The notes under the pieces were generated by a model that saw only the letters and a program-made list of their open reading frames with translations, had not been told where the DNA came from and made no database searches. Position numbers and translations under genes: made by a program. 64,000 nucleotides of DNA from Brevundimonas sp. Root1279. Lineage in GTDB: Bacteria; Pseudomonadota; Alphaproteobacteria; Caulobacterales; Caulobacteraceae. Positions 18,165 to 28,201 of the stretch are shown here, one piece after another. Numbering within the stretch: the first letter of the stretch is position 1; each line of letters opens with the position of its first letter. The DNA is taken from the NCBI RefSeq assembly GCF_001425945.1, contig NZ_LMEB01000004.1, forward strand, positions 544,537 through 608,536, in the 5' to 3' direction.

Positions 18165-18575
18165 ATGGCCGACACGCCGATCACCCTGCGTCTGACCATC
18201 GCCGACCCGGTCCAGGGTGTGCGCTACAGCCTGCAGCAGGACAACGCGCCTCATGATCCGGCCACGGCGGGTGACGCACCCCTGTCCTTCGACGTGTCTG
18301 TCCGTTTGTCCGACGACAACCGCTTCCTCGGCCCCTTCGTGCGCCGCGAAGGGCCCCAGCGACGCTTCGTCTATATCCGCATCGGGACCTCCGCCGGCGA
18401 CCACGGCAGCCCCTGGACCCGCCGGGCCAAGGTCGACATCCATGACATCCCCGCCGCCCTGCTCGACCAGGCCCGCGCCGGGCGGGTGCTGGAGATCATC
18501 CTGCCTGGTCGGGGCGAGGACGGATCGCCGGCCTGCGCCACGATCCACCCGGTCCAGCCATGGCGATCCGTCTGA
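18165..18575 (+). CDS. DUF5990 family protein
   Basis: This 136-residue soluble protein shows the DUF5990 pattern: ITLRLTIADPVQGVRYSLQ at the start, RFLGPFVRREGPQRRFVYIRI in the middle, GSPWTRRAKVDI and a closing PACATIHPVQPW. No signal peptide is seen. The function of the family is not known to me. It starts one base after the upstream secreted protein. Confidence 0.68.
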   Translation: MADTPITLRLTIADPVQGVRYSLQQDNAPHDPATAGDAPLSFDVSVRLSDDNRFLGPFVRREGPQRRFVYIRIGTSAGDHGSPWTRRAKVDIHDIPAALLDQARAGRVLEIILPGRGEDGSPACATIHPVQPWRSV

Positions 18576-18623
18576 AGCCAGACCTGCTTTGACCCCGCTT
18601 CCCCCGCCCGTTATCCCGGTTCC

Positions 18624-20468
18624 ATGAAACTCGAAGCGCCCTTCATCAAGCTGCCGTTCCGGTTCGACACGGCGCGACTCCAGGAGGAGATCGCGGCCCT
18701 GCCGGCCGAGGCCTGGGCGCGTCATCCGAACAACATCCCGGGCAACAGCGCGCTTCGCCTGATCACCGTCGGCGGCGGCGAGAATGACGACGTGGCGGGC
18801 GCCATGGCCCCGACGCCGCATTTGCAGGCTTCGCCCTATTTGCAGCAGGTGCTGGCCCATTTCGGCGTCGTCTGGAGCCGATCGCGCCTGATGAAGCTGG
18901 GACCGGGCTCGACCGTCCCCGAGCACACCGACATCAACTATCACTGGTTCCACCGGGTCCGGCTGCACATTCCCATCGTCACCACGCCGGACGTGAAATT
19001 CTTCTGCGACGACCAGGTCGTGCACATGGGCCAGGGCGAGTCCTGGATCTTCGACAACTGGCGCGTCCACAAGGTCGAGAACAACTCGAACATCGAGCGC
19101 ATCCACCTGGTCGCCGACACCACCGGCAACAGCCGCTTCTGGGACATGGCCCACGCAGCGGCGACCTCGCAGTTGGACCCCATGACCGTGCCGTACCGGC
19201 CCGGAATCCGGGCGACCTTCGCGACCGAGCAGCACAACGTCTACCGGGTCATGCCGCCGTCGGAGATCGACGACCTGCTCAAGGACCTCGTCGCCGAAAC
19301 CGCCTCGATGAAGCCCGGCGACGCCGGCCGCGAGGAGTTGGGCCGCTATGAGCGGACCCTCTATGGCTTCCGCCAGGACTGGCGCCAGCTGTGGTCCCTG
19401 TTCGCCGACAGCGATCGCGGCATTCCCCACTACCGCAAGCGGCTGGAACAACTGCTGCAGCAGGTCCAGGCGCTTGGCGACGACCTGCGGGTCCGCTCCA
19501 ACGGCATGCCGATCCTGCGCGTCATCGGGCAGCGCATCGGCACCTATGCGGTCAATCCGCAGGTCGCCGGCGGCGGGGCGCCGGGCGGCGCCCCAGCCAC
19601 GGGCCAGGCGGCCGCCCGTCCCGTGGTGCGCACCCCCGACTTCGACCGCCCCCTGATCATCGTCGCCGCTCCGCGTTCGGGCAGCACGGCCCTGTTCGAG
19701 ACCGTCGCGGTCAGCCCCCAGCTGCACAACCCGGGCGGCGAGGCCCACTGGCTGGTCGAAGGTTTCCGCAACTTCCTCCCCGGCGCTCCCGGCGTCGATT
19801 CGAACCGCCTGACCGCCGCCCACATGACCCCGCAGGTTGCCCTGGCGATGAAGGCCCGGCTGTCCGAACGACTGGTCGACGCCGCCGGCAAGCCGTCGAC
19901 GGCGGACTCCGTCCGGCTGCTCGAAAAGACGCCCAAGAACGCCCTGCGCATCCCCTTCTTCGACGCCCTCTTCCCCGACGCCCGCTACGTCTTCCTGTGG
20001 CGGGAGCCCGAAGAGAACATCTCCAGCATCATCGACGCCTGGCGCGCCGGCGGCTGGGTGACCTATCCGCAGCTGCCGGGCTGGGACGGACCATGGTCGC
20101 TACTGCTCCCGCCGGGCTGGCAGTCGCTGAAGGGCAAACCCTTGCCGGAAGTCGCCGCCTATCAGTGGGCGACGACCAACCAGACCATTATGGACGACCT
20201 GGAGGCCCTGCCGGCCGACCGCCGCCATGTGGTGCGCTACAGCGACTTCGTGGCCGATCCGGCGGCCGTCGTGCGCGGAATCTGCGACTTCGCGGCCCTT
20301 CAGTTCGACGAGCCGCTCAAGGAGCGCACCGGCGGCGACCTGCCGGTCTCGCGCCACACCCTGACGCCGCCCAAGGCCGACAAATGGAAGAAGAACGCGG
20401 CCGAGATCGAGCCGCTGCTCGCTGACCTCCAGCCCCTGCTGGAGCGCCTACGGGCCTTCCGGGGGTGA
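18624..20468 (+). CDS. Aspartyl/asparaginyl beta-hydroxylase domain fused to sulfotransferase
   Basis: The 614-residue protein joins two enzymes. Residues 1 to about 175 are an Asp/Asn beta-hydroxylase type 2-oxoglutarate/Fe(II) dioxygenase: His101-x-Asp103 in PEHTDINYHW, distal His149 in WRVHKVENNS and Arg159 for 2-oxoglutarate. After a linker rich in Gly/Ala (about 315-330) comes a sulfotransferase whose PAPS-binding loop APRSGSTALFET lies near residue 347. No membrane segment is evident. Related hydroxylases act on lipids (LpxO, OlsC type) as well as proteins, so a lipid or peptide that is hydroxylated and then sulfated is an inference. The 3' end is overlapped on the other strand by the lipoprotein gene. 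Confidence 0.85.
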   Translation: MKLEAPFIKLPFRFDTARLQEEIAALPAEAWARHPNNIPGNSALRLITVGGGENDDVAGAMAPTPHLQASPYLQQVLAHFGVVWSRSRLMKLGPGSTVPEHTDINYHWFHRVRLHIPIVTTPDVKFFCDDQVVHMGQGESWIFDNWRVHKVENNSNIERIHLVADTTGNSRFWDMAHAAATSQLDPMTVPYRPGIRATFATEQHNVYRVMPPSEIDDLLKDLVAETASMKPGDAGREELGRYERTLYGFRQDWRQLWSLFADSDRGIPHYRKRLEQLLQQVQALGDDLRVRSNGMPILRVIGQRIGTYAVNPQVAGGGAPGGAPATGQAAARPVVRTPDFDRPLIIVAAPRSGSTALFETVAVSPQLHNPGGEAHWLVEGFRNFLPGAPGVDSNRLTAAHMTPQVALAMKARLSERLVDAAGKPSTADSVRLLEKTPKNALRIPFFDALFPDARYVFLWREPEENISSIIDAWRAGGWVTYPQLPGWDGPWSLLLPPGWQSLKGKPLPEVAAYQWATTNQTIMDDLEALPADRRHVVRYSDFVADPAAVVRGICDFAALQFDEPLKERTGGDLPVSRHTLTPPKADKWKKNAAEIEPLLADLQPLLERLRAFRG

Positions 20469-21027
20469 CCGACCTCGTCAGGTCGAACTCTACCCGGAAA
20501 TGACGCCCCGGCCGGCGGAGTTCATAGGCGAAGACCTCGCGCGGCCGCACCTCCATGGCCCAGACGTTGGTGTTCGAAACCGTGCGGCCCTCGCGGGTGA
20601 ACAGGTCCTTGGAGAATTGGTCGACCGGGAATTCCTGCCGCTCCGGCGTGCCCGGGGCGACCGTGTCGCCGCCGTATTGGCTGAGCACGTCTTCGGTTCC
20701 GTCGGCGTGGCGATGGTCGTGCTTGAGTCGCAGACCGGTCCCGGCGTGGCTGATCACCCAGGTGCGCGACCGATCCTCGCCGACCCAGAAGGGGATTCGC
20801 ACCCCGTCGTCCGCACAGCTGACCTGCATGACCAGCCGCTTGCCGCGGAAATCGGCGTCGGCGGCGTCATTGGTGACGACTCGCCCCTCATAGGCCCGGC
20901 CGCACAGGGTGTGCAGGCCGCCCAGGAACAGCTCCTGCGGATCGGTCGGCTCATGCGGGACCTCGACGGACGAGGCGCAACCAGCCAGAAGAAGGGCCGC
21001 GACGGCGGCGAGGACGGGCGTTTTCAT
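20317..21027 (-). CDS. Lipoprotein of unknown function with run-on C-terminus
   Basis: The 236-residue product begins with a lipoprotein signal (MKTPVLAAVAALLLAGCASS, lipid on Cys17). The mature part up to about residue 188 looks like a normal periplasmic domain. The last 50 residues (from TRSVTPGR on, rich in Arg and Ala) are read antisense from the end of the sulfotransferase fusion gene, giving 152 bases of overlap. The ancestral stop was probably lost, so the tail may be functionless. The domain is not one I recognise. Confidence 0.72.
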   Translation of the reverse strand: MKTPVLAAVAALLLAGCASSVEVPHEPTDPQELFLGGLHTLCGRAYEGRVVTNDAADADFRGKRLVMQVSCADDGVRIPFWVGEDRSRTWVISHAGTGLRLKHDHRHADGTEDVLSQYGGDTVAPGTPERQEFPVDQFSKDLFTREGRTVSNTNVWAMEVRPREVFAYELRRPGRHFRVEFDLTRSVTPGRPVGAPAGAGGQRAAARSRPRSSSICRPWAASGCGARPAGRRRCAP

Positions 21028-21078
21028 GGCCTCAGCCTGCCTTTCGCAACTGTCTCGCTCAATGCGTCGAGACGCCCG

Positions 21079-21106
21079 TTGACTTCGCGACGCGCCTGAG
21101 TATGTT
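21079..21106 (+). promoter_or_regulatory. Probable sigma-70 type promoter of rpmG
   Basis: TTGACT at 21079-21084 and TATGTT at 21101-21106 are separated by 16 bases, about 50 bases before the rpmG start. This is a good fit to a housekeeping promoter and lies between divergent genes. Confidence 0.5.
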
Positions 21107-21155
21107 CCGCGCCTCTCATTTCCGCGGCTTTCGCCGTCCGCAAAGGTAATTTCCG

Positions 21156-21323
21156 ATGGCCAAGCCGGCTTCCATCAAGATCCGCCTGAACTCCACCGCC
21201 GACACCGGCTTCTTCTACGTCACGAAGAAGAACGCCCGTACGATGACCGAGAAGATGGTCGTCAAGAAGTACGATCCGGTCGTCCGCAAGCACGTCGAGT
21301 TCAAGGAAGGCAAGATCAAGTAA
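21156..21323 (+). CDS. rpmG: Ribosomal protein L33 (bL33)
   Basis: This 55-residue protein of the large ribosomal subunit starts [18 protein letters not shown] and contains FYVTKKN and the basic [11 protein letters not shown] segment, all typical of bL33. It is of the form without zinc-binding cysteines. The ATG at 21156 gives the usual family length. A strong terminator follows. Confidence 0.97.
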   Translation: MAKPASIKIRLNSTADTGFFYVTKKNARTMTEKMVVKKYDPVVRKHVEFKEGKIK

Positions 21324-21351
21324 GCACTTGATCGCCTGACAATTTTCGAAG

Positions 21352-21380
21352 CGCCCGGTCAGAAATGGCCGGGCGTTTTT
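21352..21380 (+). terminator. Rho-independent terminator of rpmG
   Basis: CGCCCGGTCA pairs with TGGCCGGGCG around a GAAA tetraloop, with one T-G wobble, and is followed by TTTTT. It starts about 28 bases after the rpmG stop. Confidence 0.9.
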
Positions 21381-21395
21381 CGTTGTGCGAGCAAT

Positions 21396-21423
21396 GAAAA
21401 AGGGGCCGCCCTAAGGCGGCCCC
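21396..21423 (-). terminator. Rho-independent terminator of the RNA-ligase-like gene
   Basis: GGGGCCGCC and GGCGGCCCC form a perfect 9 bp stem with a CTAA loop. On the minus strand it is followed by TTTTT. It lies directly after the stop of the gene at 21428. Confidence 0.85.
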
Positions 21424-21427
21424 TTCC

Positions 21428-22030
21428 CTACCAGCGTAGACCGAAGTCCTTGCGCCGGACTTTCGCCATTCGGCCGTCCGGATGATGGAAGACCAGGCCT
21501 TCGTGATCGTTGGCTTCGAGCCAGGCGATCATGTCCTCCATGGTCCTGCCCACCTCCACCTCGGCGCAACCATGTCTCCATAGTTGGTGCCGAACCAGGC
21601 CGTAGCGGTTGCCTTGGACTTTCGGCCCCACGAGTTCGTAGGTGCCGTCAGCCAGACCAGGCTCGAACGCCTCCGCATGCCAAATGCTCGCGGAATCGTT
21701 CATGTCGACAGGAACCCATCCCGGCCAGGAGCCGGTCTTGGGATCCGGCGCGGGCTCGCAAGGAACCCAGCCGTCTGGAGGCCTCCTGCCCTTCTTCGCG
21801 TCGAAACGCTTGAAGAGCTTGCCCCCTTCGATCAGGCAAGACGTACCGTCGTGCTTGATCGTGGCCCTGCCTTCTCCGTCAATCACCCACTGCGCGTACG
21901 CCTCCGAAGTGGCGCGATGCGTCGTGCGGTCCATGACGAAGACCGTCTTCATTTTCTGCATGTCTTTGAAATCCCGAAGTTGGAGAGATTTCGAGTCCTG
22001 CTCCCCGGGCTCAAAGATGAGCGGTTTCAT
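21428..22030 (-). CDS. Compact RNA-ligase-like nucleotidyltransferase
   Basis: The 200-residue protein shows the motifs of the covalent nucleotidyltransferase (ligase) fold in order: motif I KHDGT with Lys59 as the expected AMP-attachment residue, GTYELVGPKVQGN (129-141) near the motif III position, motif IV EGLVF (177-181) and motif V KVRRKDFG (190-197). No OB-fold or other C-terminal domain is present, so it is much smaller than T4 Rnl-type enzymes. The pattern resembles the family formerly called DUF5565 that includes human RLIG1; that is recalled, not tested. The ATG at 22030 was chosen; a TTG at 22057 is an alternative. It may repair or ligate RNA 5' phosphate ends. Confidence 0.72.
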   Translation of the reverse strand: MKPLIFEPGEQDSKSLQLRDFKDMQKMKTVFVMDRTTHRATSEAYAQWVIDGEGRATIKHDGTSCLIEGGKLFKRFDAKKGRRPPDGWVPCEPAPDPKTGSWPGWVPVDMNDSASIWHAEAFEPGLADGTYELVGPKVQGNRYGLVRHQLWRHGCAEVEVGRTMEDMIAWLEANDHEGLVFHHPDGRMAKVRRKDFGLRW

Positions 22031-22113
22031 GAAGCGTGTCGGACCGCCGCGCGTCAACCTTAGCCGTTCATTGGTTTTGACCCTCGCAGCCTAACGGCGT
22101 GGTAGGGTGTGGC

Positions 22114-22296
22114 ATGACAGATCAGAACGACGAACCCGCCGCCGTCCCGGCCGACGAAACCCCCGTCCAGCGGGCGCTGCGCCTCAAGAACGCGAAGATC
22201 AACGCCCGCCCCCAGCCGCCTCGCGGCGGCAAATTCCAGCGCGAGCAGGCCGCCCGCATCGCTACCGGCAAGTCCAAGCCGTGGATGTCGCGCTGA
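22114..22296 (+). CDS. Small basic protein of unknown function
   Basis: This 60-residue protein has an acidic, Pro-rich start (MTDQNDEPAAVPADETP) and a basic second half (RALRLKNAKI, RGGKFQREQAARIATGKSKPW). It has no membrane segment or signal. The charge pattern suggests nucleic-acid or ribosome contact, but no family is recognised. The start at 22114 lies 114 bp from the ATG-divergent RNA-ligase-like gene. Confidence 0.55.
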   Translation: MTDQNDEPAAVPADETPVQRALRLKNAKINARPQPPRGGKFQREQAARIATGKSKPWMSR

Positions 22297-22413
22297 CGAC
22301 GCTCTTGCGACGCTGATGGGGCCTCCCGGCCCCTCCGCCGAGGGAAAACCCGGATGTCGGGATCGTCCCCTGCCCCCTAGCCTCCGCAGCCTCTCTCAGT
22401 AGCGGAGGCGATC

Positions 22414-23895
22414 ATGCCGGGCGGCAAACCGAACATCCTCTTCATCATGGGCGACGACATCGGCTGGTTTAACGTCAGTGCCTACAATCTCGGCGTCATG
22501 GGCTATCGCACGCCCCATATCGACAGCATCGCCAAGGAAGGCGCGCTGTTCACTGACTGGTATGGCCAGCAGAGCTGTACGGCGGGCCGCGCGGCCTTCC
22601 TGACCGGGCAGTCGCCCATCCGCACCGGCCTGACCAAGGTCGGCTTGCCCGGCGCTGATCTGGGCCTGGGGCCTGACGACCCCTGCATCGCCCAGGTCCT
22701 CAAGGCCCAGGGCTACGCCACCGGTCAGTTCGGCAAGAACCACCTCGGCGACCGGGACGAACACCTGCCGACCATGCATGGCTTCGACGAATTCTTCGGC
22801 AACCTCTACCACCTGAACGCCGAGGAGGAGCCCGAGAACCCCGACTATCCAAAGGACCCGAGGTTCAAGGAGAAGTTCGGCCCGCGCGGAGTCCTGAAGT
22901 GCAAGGCGGACGGCAAGGCCGGCCAGAAGATCGAGAACACCGGGGCCCTGACCAGGAAGCGCATGGAGACGATAGACGAGGAATTCCTCGACGCCGCCAA
23001 GGACTTCATCAAGCGCAACAACGGCGACAGCCCGTGGTTCTGCTACTTCAACTCAACCCGCATGCACGTCTTCACCCACCTGAAGAAGGAGTCCGAGGGT
23101 GTCACCGGCCTCGGCGTCTATCCCGACGGCATGGTCGAGCATGACGGCCACGTCGGCCAGCTCCTCGCCCTGGTCGATGAGCTGGGCGTGAAGGACGACA
23201 CCATCGTCGTCTACACCACCGACAACGGCGCCGAGGTGATGACCTGGCCGGACGGCGGCACGACACCGTTCAGGGGCGAGAAGGCCACCAACTGGGAAGG
23301 CGGCTTCCGCGTGCCCTGCGCCATCCGCTGGCCCGGAGTGATCGAGCCGGGGCGGATCGTCAACGACCTGTGCTCACACGAGGACTTCCTTCCGACCCTG
23401 GGCGCGGCGGCGGGCGACGCGGACGTCGTCGAGCGGGTGAAGAAGGGCGGAAAGATCGGCGACAAGTCATTCAAGGTGCACCTCGACGGTCACAACCTCA
23501 TCCCCTTCCTGAAGGGCGACGAGGAGAAGTCGCCCCGTCCGGGCTTCATGTACTGGAGCGACGACGGGGACCTGATGGCCATCCGGGTCGGACACTGGAA
23601 ATGCACGTTCATGGCGCAGGAGCACACCGGCCTGGATGTGTGGAAGAAGGACTTCGACAACCTGCGCGCCCCGGATCTCTACAACCTTCGTTCGGATCCG
23701 TTCGAGCGGGGTCCGGAGTCTCTTGAGTACGCCAAGTGGATGATGGAACGCACCTTCCTGCTGGTGCCCGCCCAGGCCATCGTCGGCCAGGTGCTGGCGA
23801 GCTTCAAGGAGTTCCCGCCGCGGGCCAAGGCCGCCAGCTTCACGGTCAGCGACGCCATGGAGAAGATCACGACCGCCAGCCCGAACCAGAACTGA
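22414..23895 (+). CDS. Arylsulfatase-type sulfatase
   Basis: The 493-residue protein is a type I sulfatase. It has the metal-binding GDDIGW near residue 14, and the formylglycine-generating sequence CTAGRAAF with Cys55 in the C-x-A-x-R pattern, and GKNHLGD near residue 110. No signal peptide is seen, which is unusual, since most relatives are exported. It would hydrolyse a sulfate ester and needs a formylglycine-generating enzyme from elsewhere. The ATG at 22414 follows GCGGAGG. It is not in an operon with the hydroxylase-sulfotransferase gene. Confidence 0.9.
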   Translation: MPGGKPNILFIMGDDIGWFNVSAYNLGVMGYRTPHIDSIAKEGALFTDWYGQQSCTAGRAAFLTGQSPIRTGLTKVGLPGADLGLGPDDPCIAQVLKAQGYATGQFGKNHLGDRDEHLPTMHGFDEFFGNLYHLNAEEEPENPDYPKDPRFKEKFGPRGVLKCKADGKAGQKIENTGALTRKRMETIDEEFLDAAKDFIKRNNGDSPWFCYFNSTRMHVFTHLKKESEGVTGLGVYPDGMVEHDGHVGQLLALVDELGVKDDTIVVYTTDNGAEVMTWPDGGTTPFRGEKATNWEGGFRVPCAIRWPGVIEPGRIVNDLCSHEDFLPTLGAAAGDADVVERVKKGGKIGDKSFKVHLDGHNLIPFLKGDEEKSPRPGFMYWSDDGDLMAIRVGHWKCTFMAQEHTGLDVWKKDFDNLRAPDLYNLRSDPFERGPESLEYAKWMMERTFLLVPAQAIVGQVLASFKEFPPRAKAASFTVSDAMEKITTASPNQN

Positions 23896-23914
23896 AGGGC
23901 GGGCGGGGCCGGCG

Positions 23915-24967
23915 TCAGGCCGCCAGCCCCGCTTCCCGCTTGAGGACGGCGATCAGCCCCGCCGCCGGCATGACCCGGCTGAGCGGCGCGCCCTGCCCGG
24001 CCCACTGAGCGCCGAAGCCGCCTTCGCCTGCGGTCTTGGCGGCGGCGTTCAGCGCCTTCCCGGCGTCATAGGCGATCGGATAGGCGGGGACGTCCGCGTC
24101 GCGGCCCTCGCCCCATTCGGTGAAGCGGTTCTTCAGGCAGCGGGCCGGCCGACCCGAGATCGCGCGTGTCATCGTCGTGTGCTCGGCCGCCTCGCTCGCC
24201 AGGGCGGCGCGGTAGGCGGCGTCTGCGGCGCTCTCGGGGCAGGCTATGAAGGCGGTGCCCAGCTGGGCGGCCACGGCGCCGAGTTCGAGCGTTGCGCGAA
24301 CGCCCCGCCCGTCCATGATTCCGCCGGCGGCGATCACCGGCAGGCCCACCCGCTCAACAAATAGCCGGGTCAGGGCCAGGACGCCCAGCCGGTCGTCAGG
24401 GGCGTCAGGATCAAACACTCCGCGGTGACCACCGGCCTCCCAGCCCTGGGCGACGACCGCGTCGATTCCAGCCTCACGCGCGGCGACGGCCTCCGACAGA
24501 CTGGTGGCCGTGGCGATCAGGATGCAGCCCGCCTGGCGCAGGGCGGCGATACGGCGTGCATCAGGCAGGCCGAAATGGAAGCTGACCACCGCCGGCGCCG
24601 CCTCGACAAGCAGCGCCAGCATGGCGTCGTCGGCAGCGAAGCTCTCGTAGATGGCCCGCAGCCGCTCCGGCGGCCGCGCCTCGTAGCCGGCGAAGAGGGG
24701 CGCCAGCTTCTCCAGCCAGGCAGATTCCTTCGCCGGGTCGGGCGTCGGCGTGGCGTGCACGAAGACGTTGACGTTGAACGGCCGGTCCGTGAGCGCCCGA
24801 GTCTCCTCGATCATCCGCCGCGCGCCCGCCGCGTCTGTCGCCCCGACCGCGATCGAGCCGAGCGCGCCGGCGTTCGAGACCTCGGCCGCCAACCGGGGCG
24901 TCGACGTACCGGCCATCGGCGCCTGGATGATCGGGACGGAGACGCCGAGACGTTCGAGGACAGTCAT
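23915..24967 (-). CDS. Class I nitronate monooxygenase family protein
   Basis: The 350-residue flavoprotein carries IIQAPMAGTSTPRLAAEVSNAG at its start and GWEAGGHRG (about residues 174-182), which holds the catalytic His of class I nitronate monooxygenases, followed by AAGGIMDGRG and GAVAAQLGTAF. It would oxidise nitronates such as propionate 3-nitronate. It is only loosely similar to the first such protein in the window. It stands between the sulfatase (convergent) and pleD. Confidence 0.85.
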   Translation of the reverse strand: MTVLERLGVSVPIIQAPMAGTSTPRLAAEVSNAGALGSIAVGATDAAGARRMIEETRALTDRPFNVNVFVHATPTPDPAKESAWLEKLAPLFAGYEARPPERLRAIYESFAADDAMLALLVEAAPAVVSFHFGLPDARRIAALRQAGCILIATATSLSEAVAAREAGIDAVVAQGWEAGGHRGVFDPDAPDDRLGVLALTRLFVERVGLPVIAAGGIMDGRGVRATLELGAVAAQLGTAFIACPESAADAAYRAALASEAAEHTTMTRAISGRPARCLKNRFTEWGEGRDADVPAYPIAYDAGKALNAAAKTAGEGGFGAQWAGQGAPLSRVMPAAGLIAVLKREAGLAA

Positions 24968-25021
24968 GACCGCATGTGGTCCGCGGCGCCCGCCGGGGCA
25001 ATCCCGGCGAGATCCGCTGTC

Positions 25022-26386
<1,365 letters not shown>

Positions 26387-26389
26387 CGC

Positions 26390-26758
26390 CTACCCCAGGT
26401 GTTTCCGGACGACGTCGAGGAAATGCATCACCGAAATCGGCTTGGAGATGTAGGCCTCGCAGCCGCCCTGCCGGATCCGCTCCTCGTCCCCCTTCATGGC
26501 GAAGGCGGTGACGGCGACGACGGGGATATGGCTCAGCTCCTCGTCGTCCTTGAGCCATTTGGTGACTTCCAGACCGCTGATCTCCGGCAGCTGGATGTCC
26601 ATGAGGATCAGATCGGGGCGATGCAGGCGCGCGAGGGCGAGCGCCTGGAGGCCCTCACGGGTCTGCAGCGTCTCATAGCCCTGCGAGTCGAGCAGATCAT
26701 GAAATAGCTTCATGTTCAGCTCGTTATCCTCGACGATGAGGACTTTCTTGGAGTTCAT
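26390..26758 (-). CDS. divK: DivK single-domain response regulator
   Basis: The 122-residue receiver has the Asp pair in VEDNELN, the phosphoacceptor Asp54 in [10 protein letters not shown], and the conserved Lys in AYISKPIS. The sequence is close to C. crescentus DivK ([18 protein letters not shown]). It regulates PleC, DivJ and DivL and through them CtrA. The ATG at 26758 gives [11 protein letters not shown]; a preceding GTG adds one residue. It is the first gene of the divK-pleD operon. Confidence 0.97.
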   Translation of the reverse strand: MNSKKVLIVEDNELNMKLFHDLLDSQGYETLQTREGLQALALARLHRPDLILMDIQLPEISGLEVTKWLKDDEELSHIPVVAVTAFAMKGDEERIRQGGCEAYISKPISVMHFLDVVRKHLG

Positions 26759-26839
26759 CACCCGGCCTGCCCACCTCTCGAAAGCGCGGTTGCGCTGAGG
26801 CTTTTCGCCTTCTTCGGGAGCACTCTGGCCCAGCGTCTC

Positions 26840-26854
26840 TTAAGTTGACGTGAA
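26840..26854. promoter_or_regulatory. CtrA-like site upstream of divK
   Basis: TTAAGTTGACGTGAA is TTAA-N7-TGAA, one base off the CtrA consensus TTAA-N7-TTAA, about 80 bases before the divK start. In Caulobacter, divK is known to be a CtrA target, so the position makes sense; the match itself is short and unproven. Confidence 0.45.
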
Positions 26855-26947
26855 GCCAAGCTGATGGGGGTCAAACGGCCGCGCGAAGCCCTCCGCTGAG
26901 GAAACTCTCTCCCCACCGAACTCCCGGTCAGGCACACTTCCCGTCGC

Positions 26948-28198
26948 ATGAAATCCATCTGCAGAGAGTGTCTATGGACCGCGGACCGAAAGGTCGAGCG
27001 TTGCGGTAACTGCGATTCGCGGCGGGTGATCACGCACGACGAGCTGGACCGGCTGACCATCGCCCACCTGGACTGCGACGCCTTCTACGCCTCGGTGGAG
27101 AAACGCGACCGGCCGGAGCTTCGCGATCTGCCGGTGATCATCGGCGGCGGCAAGCGCGGCGTGGTCTCCACCGCCTGCTATGTGGCCCGCCTCTACGGCG
27201 TCGGCTCGGCGATGCCGATGTACAAAGCCCTGAAGGCCTGCCCCGAGGCGGTGGTCATCAAGCCGGACTTCCGCAAATACGTGCACGAAAGCGAGCGCAT
27301 CTTCGGCGCCGTGCGCGAACTGACGCCCCTGGTGCAGACCCTGTCCCTCGACGAGGCCTGGATCGATCTGTCGGGGACCGAACGGCTGAACGGCGGCCCG
27401 GCCGCCTTCCAGTTGGTGCGACTGCAAAAGAGGATCGAGGACGAGACCGGCCTGACCGTCTCGATCGGCCTGGCCCCCAACCGATTCCTGGCCAAGATCG
27501 CCTCCGAGCTGGACAAGCCGCGCGGCTTCTCGGTGATCGGCACGGAGGCCAAGGCCCTGCTGGCTCCCAAGTCGGTGCGCATCCTGCCGGGCGTCGGGCC
27601 GGTGTTCGGCAAGACCCTCCAGAGCGACGGCTACGCCACCGTCGGCGATCTGGCGGCGGCGGATCTGCGAGACCTGGCCAAGCGCTACGGCGAGCACGGT
27701 CTGCGCCTGTACGACCTGGCCCACGGCCGCGACGCCCGCGCCGTCCGCCCCGAACACGACCGCAAGGGGATGAGCGCCGAGACCACTTTCAACGAGGACC
27801 TGACCACCGCCGAGGAGCTCGAAGGCGAACTCTGGCCCCTGTGCGAAAAGCTGGCCTCCAAGGCCCGCCGCGACGGCGTCGCCAGCCGGGTCGTGGTGCT
27901 CAAGCTGCGCCGCACCGACTTCAAGATCATCACCCGCCGGGTCACCCTGCCCGAGCCGGTGCAGACCGCGCGGGCCCTGTTCGCCGCCGGCCGCGAGCTG
28001 ATGGCCCCCGAACTGGGCCGCCCCTACCGCCTGATCGGCATCGGCCTGGCCGAGGTGGTTGACGCGGTCGACGTCCCCGCCCTGTTCGAGACCCGCGAGA
28101 CCCGAGACCTCAAGGCCGAGACCGCCATCGACAAGCTGCGCGAGAAATTCGGCAAGAGCGCCGTGGTGGCCGGGCGAGCGCTGAAAGAAAGGGATTAG
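26948..28198 (+). CDS. dinB: DNA polymerase IV (Y family)
   Basis: The 416-residue translesion polymerase has its catalytic carboxylates in HLDCDAFYASVE and SLDEAWID. The N-terminal 30 residues carry a CxxC/CxxC pair (CREC and CGNC), a zinc-ribbon-like addition found in Caulobacter relatives. It would copy past damaged bases. No clear LexA box was found in the 190 bp upstream. A large inverted repeat follows its stop. Confidence 0.92.
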   Translation: MKSICRECLWTADRKVERCGNCDSRRVITHDELDRLTIAHLDCDAFYASVEKRDRPELRDLPVIIGGGKRGVVSTACYVARLYGVGSAMPMYKALKACPEAVVIKPDFRKYVHESERIFGAVRELTPLVQTLSLDEAWIDLSGTERLNGGPAAFQLVRLQKRIEDETGLTVSIGLAPNRFLAKIASELDKPRGFSVIGTEAKALLAPKSVRILPGVGPVFGKTLQSDGYATVGDLAAADLRDLAKRYGEHGLRLYDLAHGRDARAVRPEHDRKGMSAETTFNEDLTTAEELEGELWPLCEKLASKARRDGVASRVVVLKLRRTDFKIITRRVTLPEPVQTARALFAAGRELMAPELGRPYRLIGIGLAEVVDAVDVPALFETRETRDLKAETAIDKLREKFGKSAVVAGRALKERD

Positions 28199-28201
28199 GG
28201 G

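Noticed and set aside
26759..26947. LexA box before dinB
   Set aside because: No GTTC-N7-GTTC pattern was found in the divergent gap.
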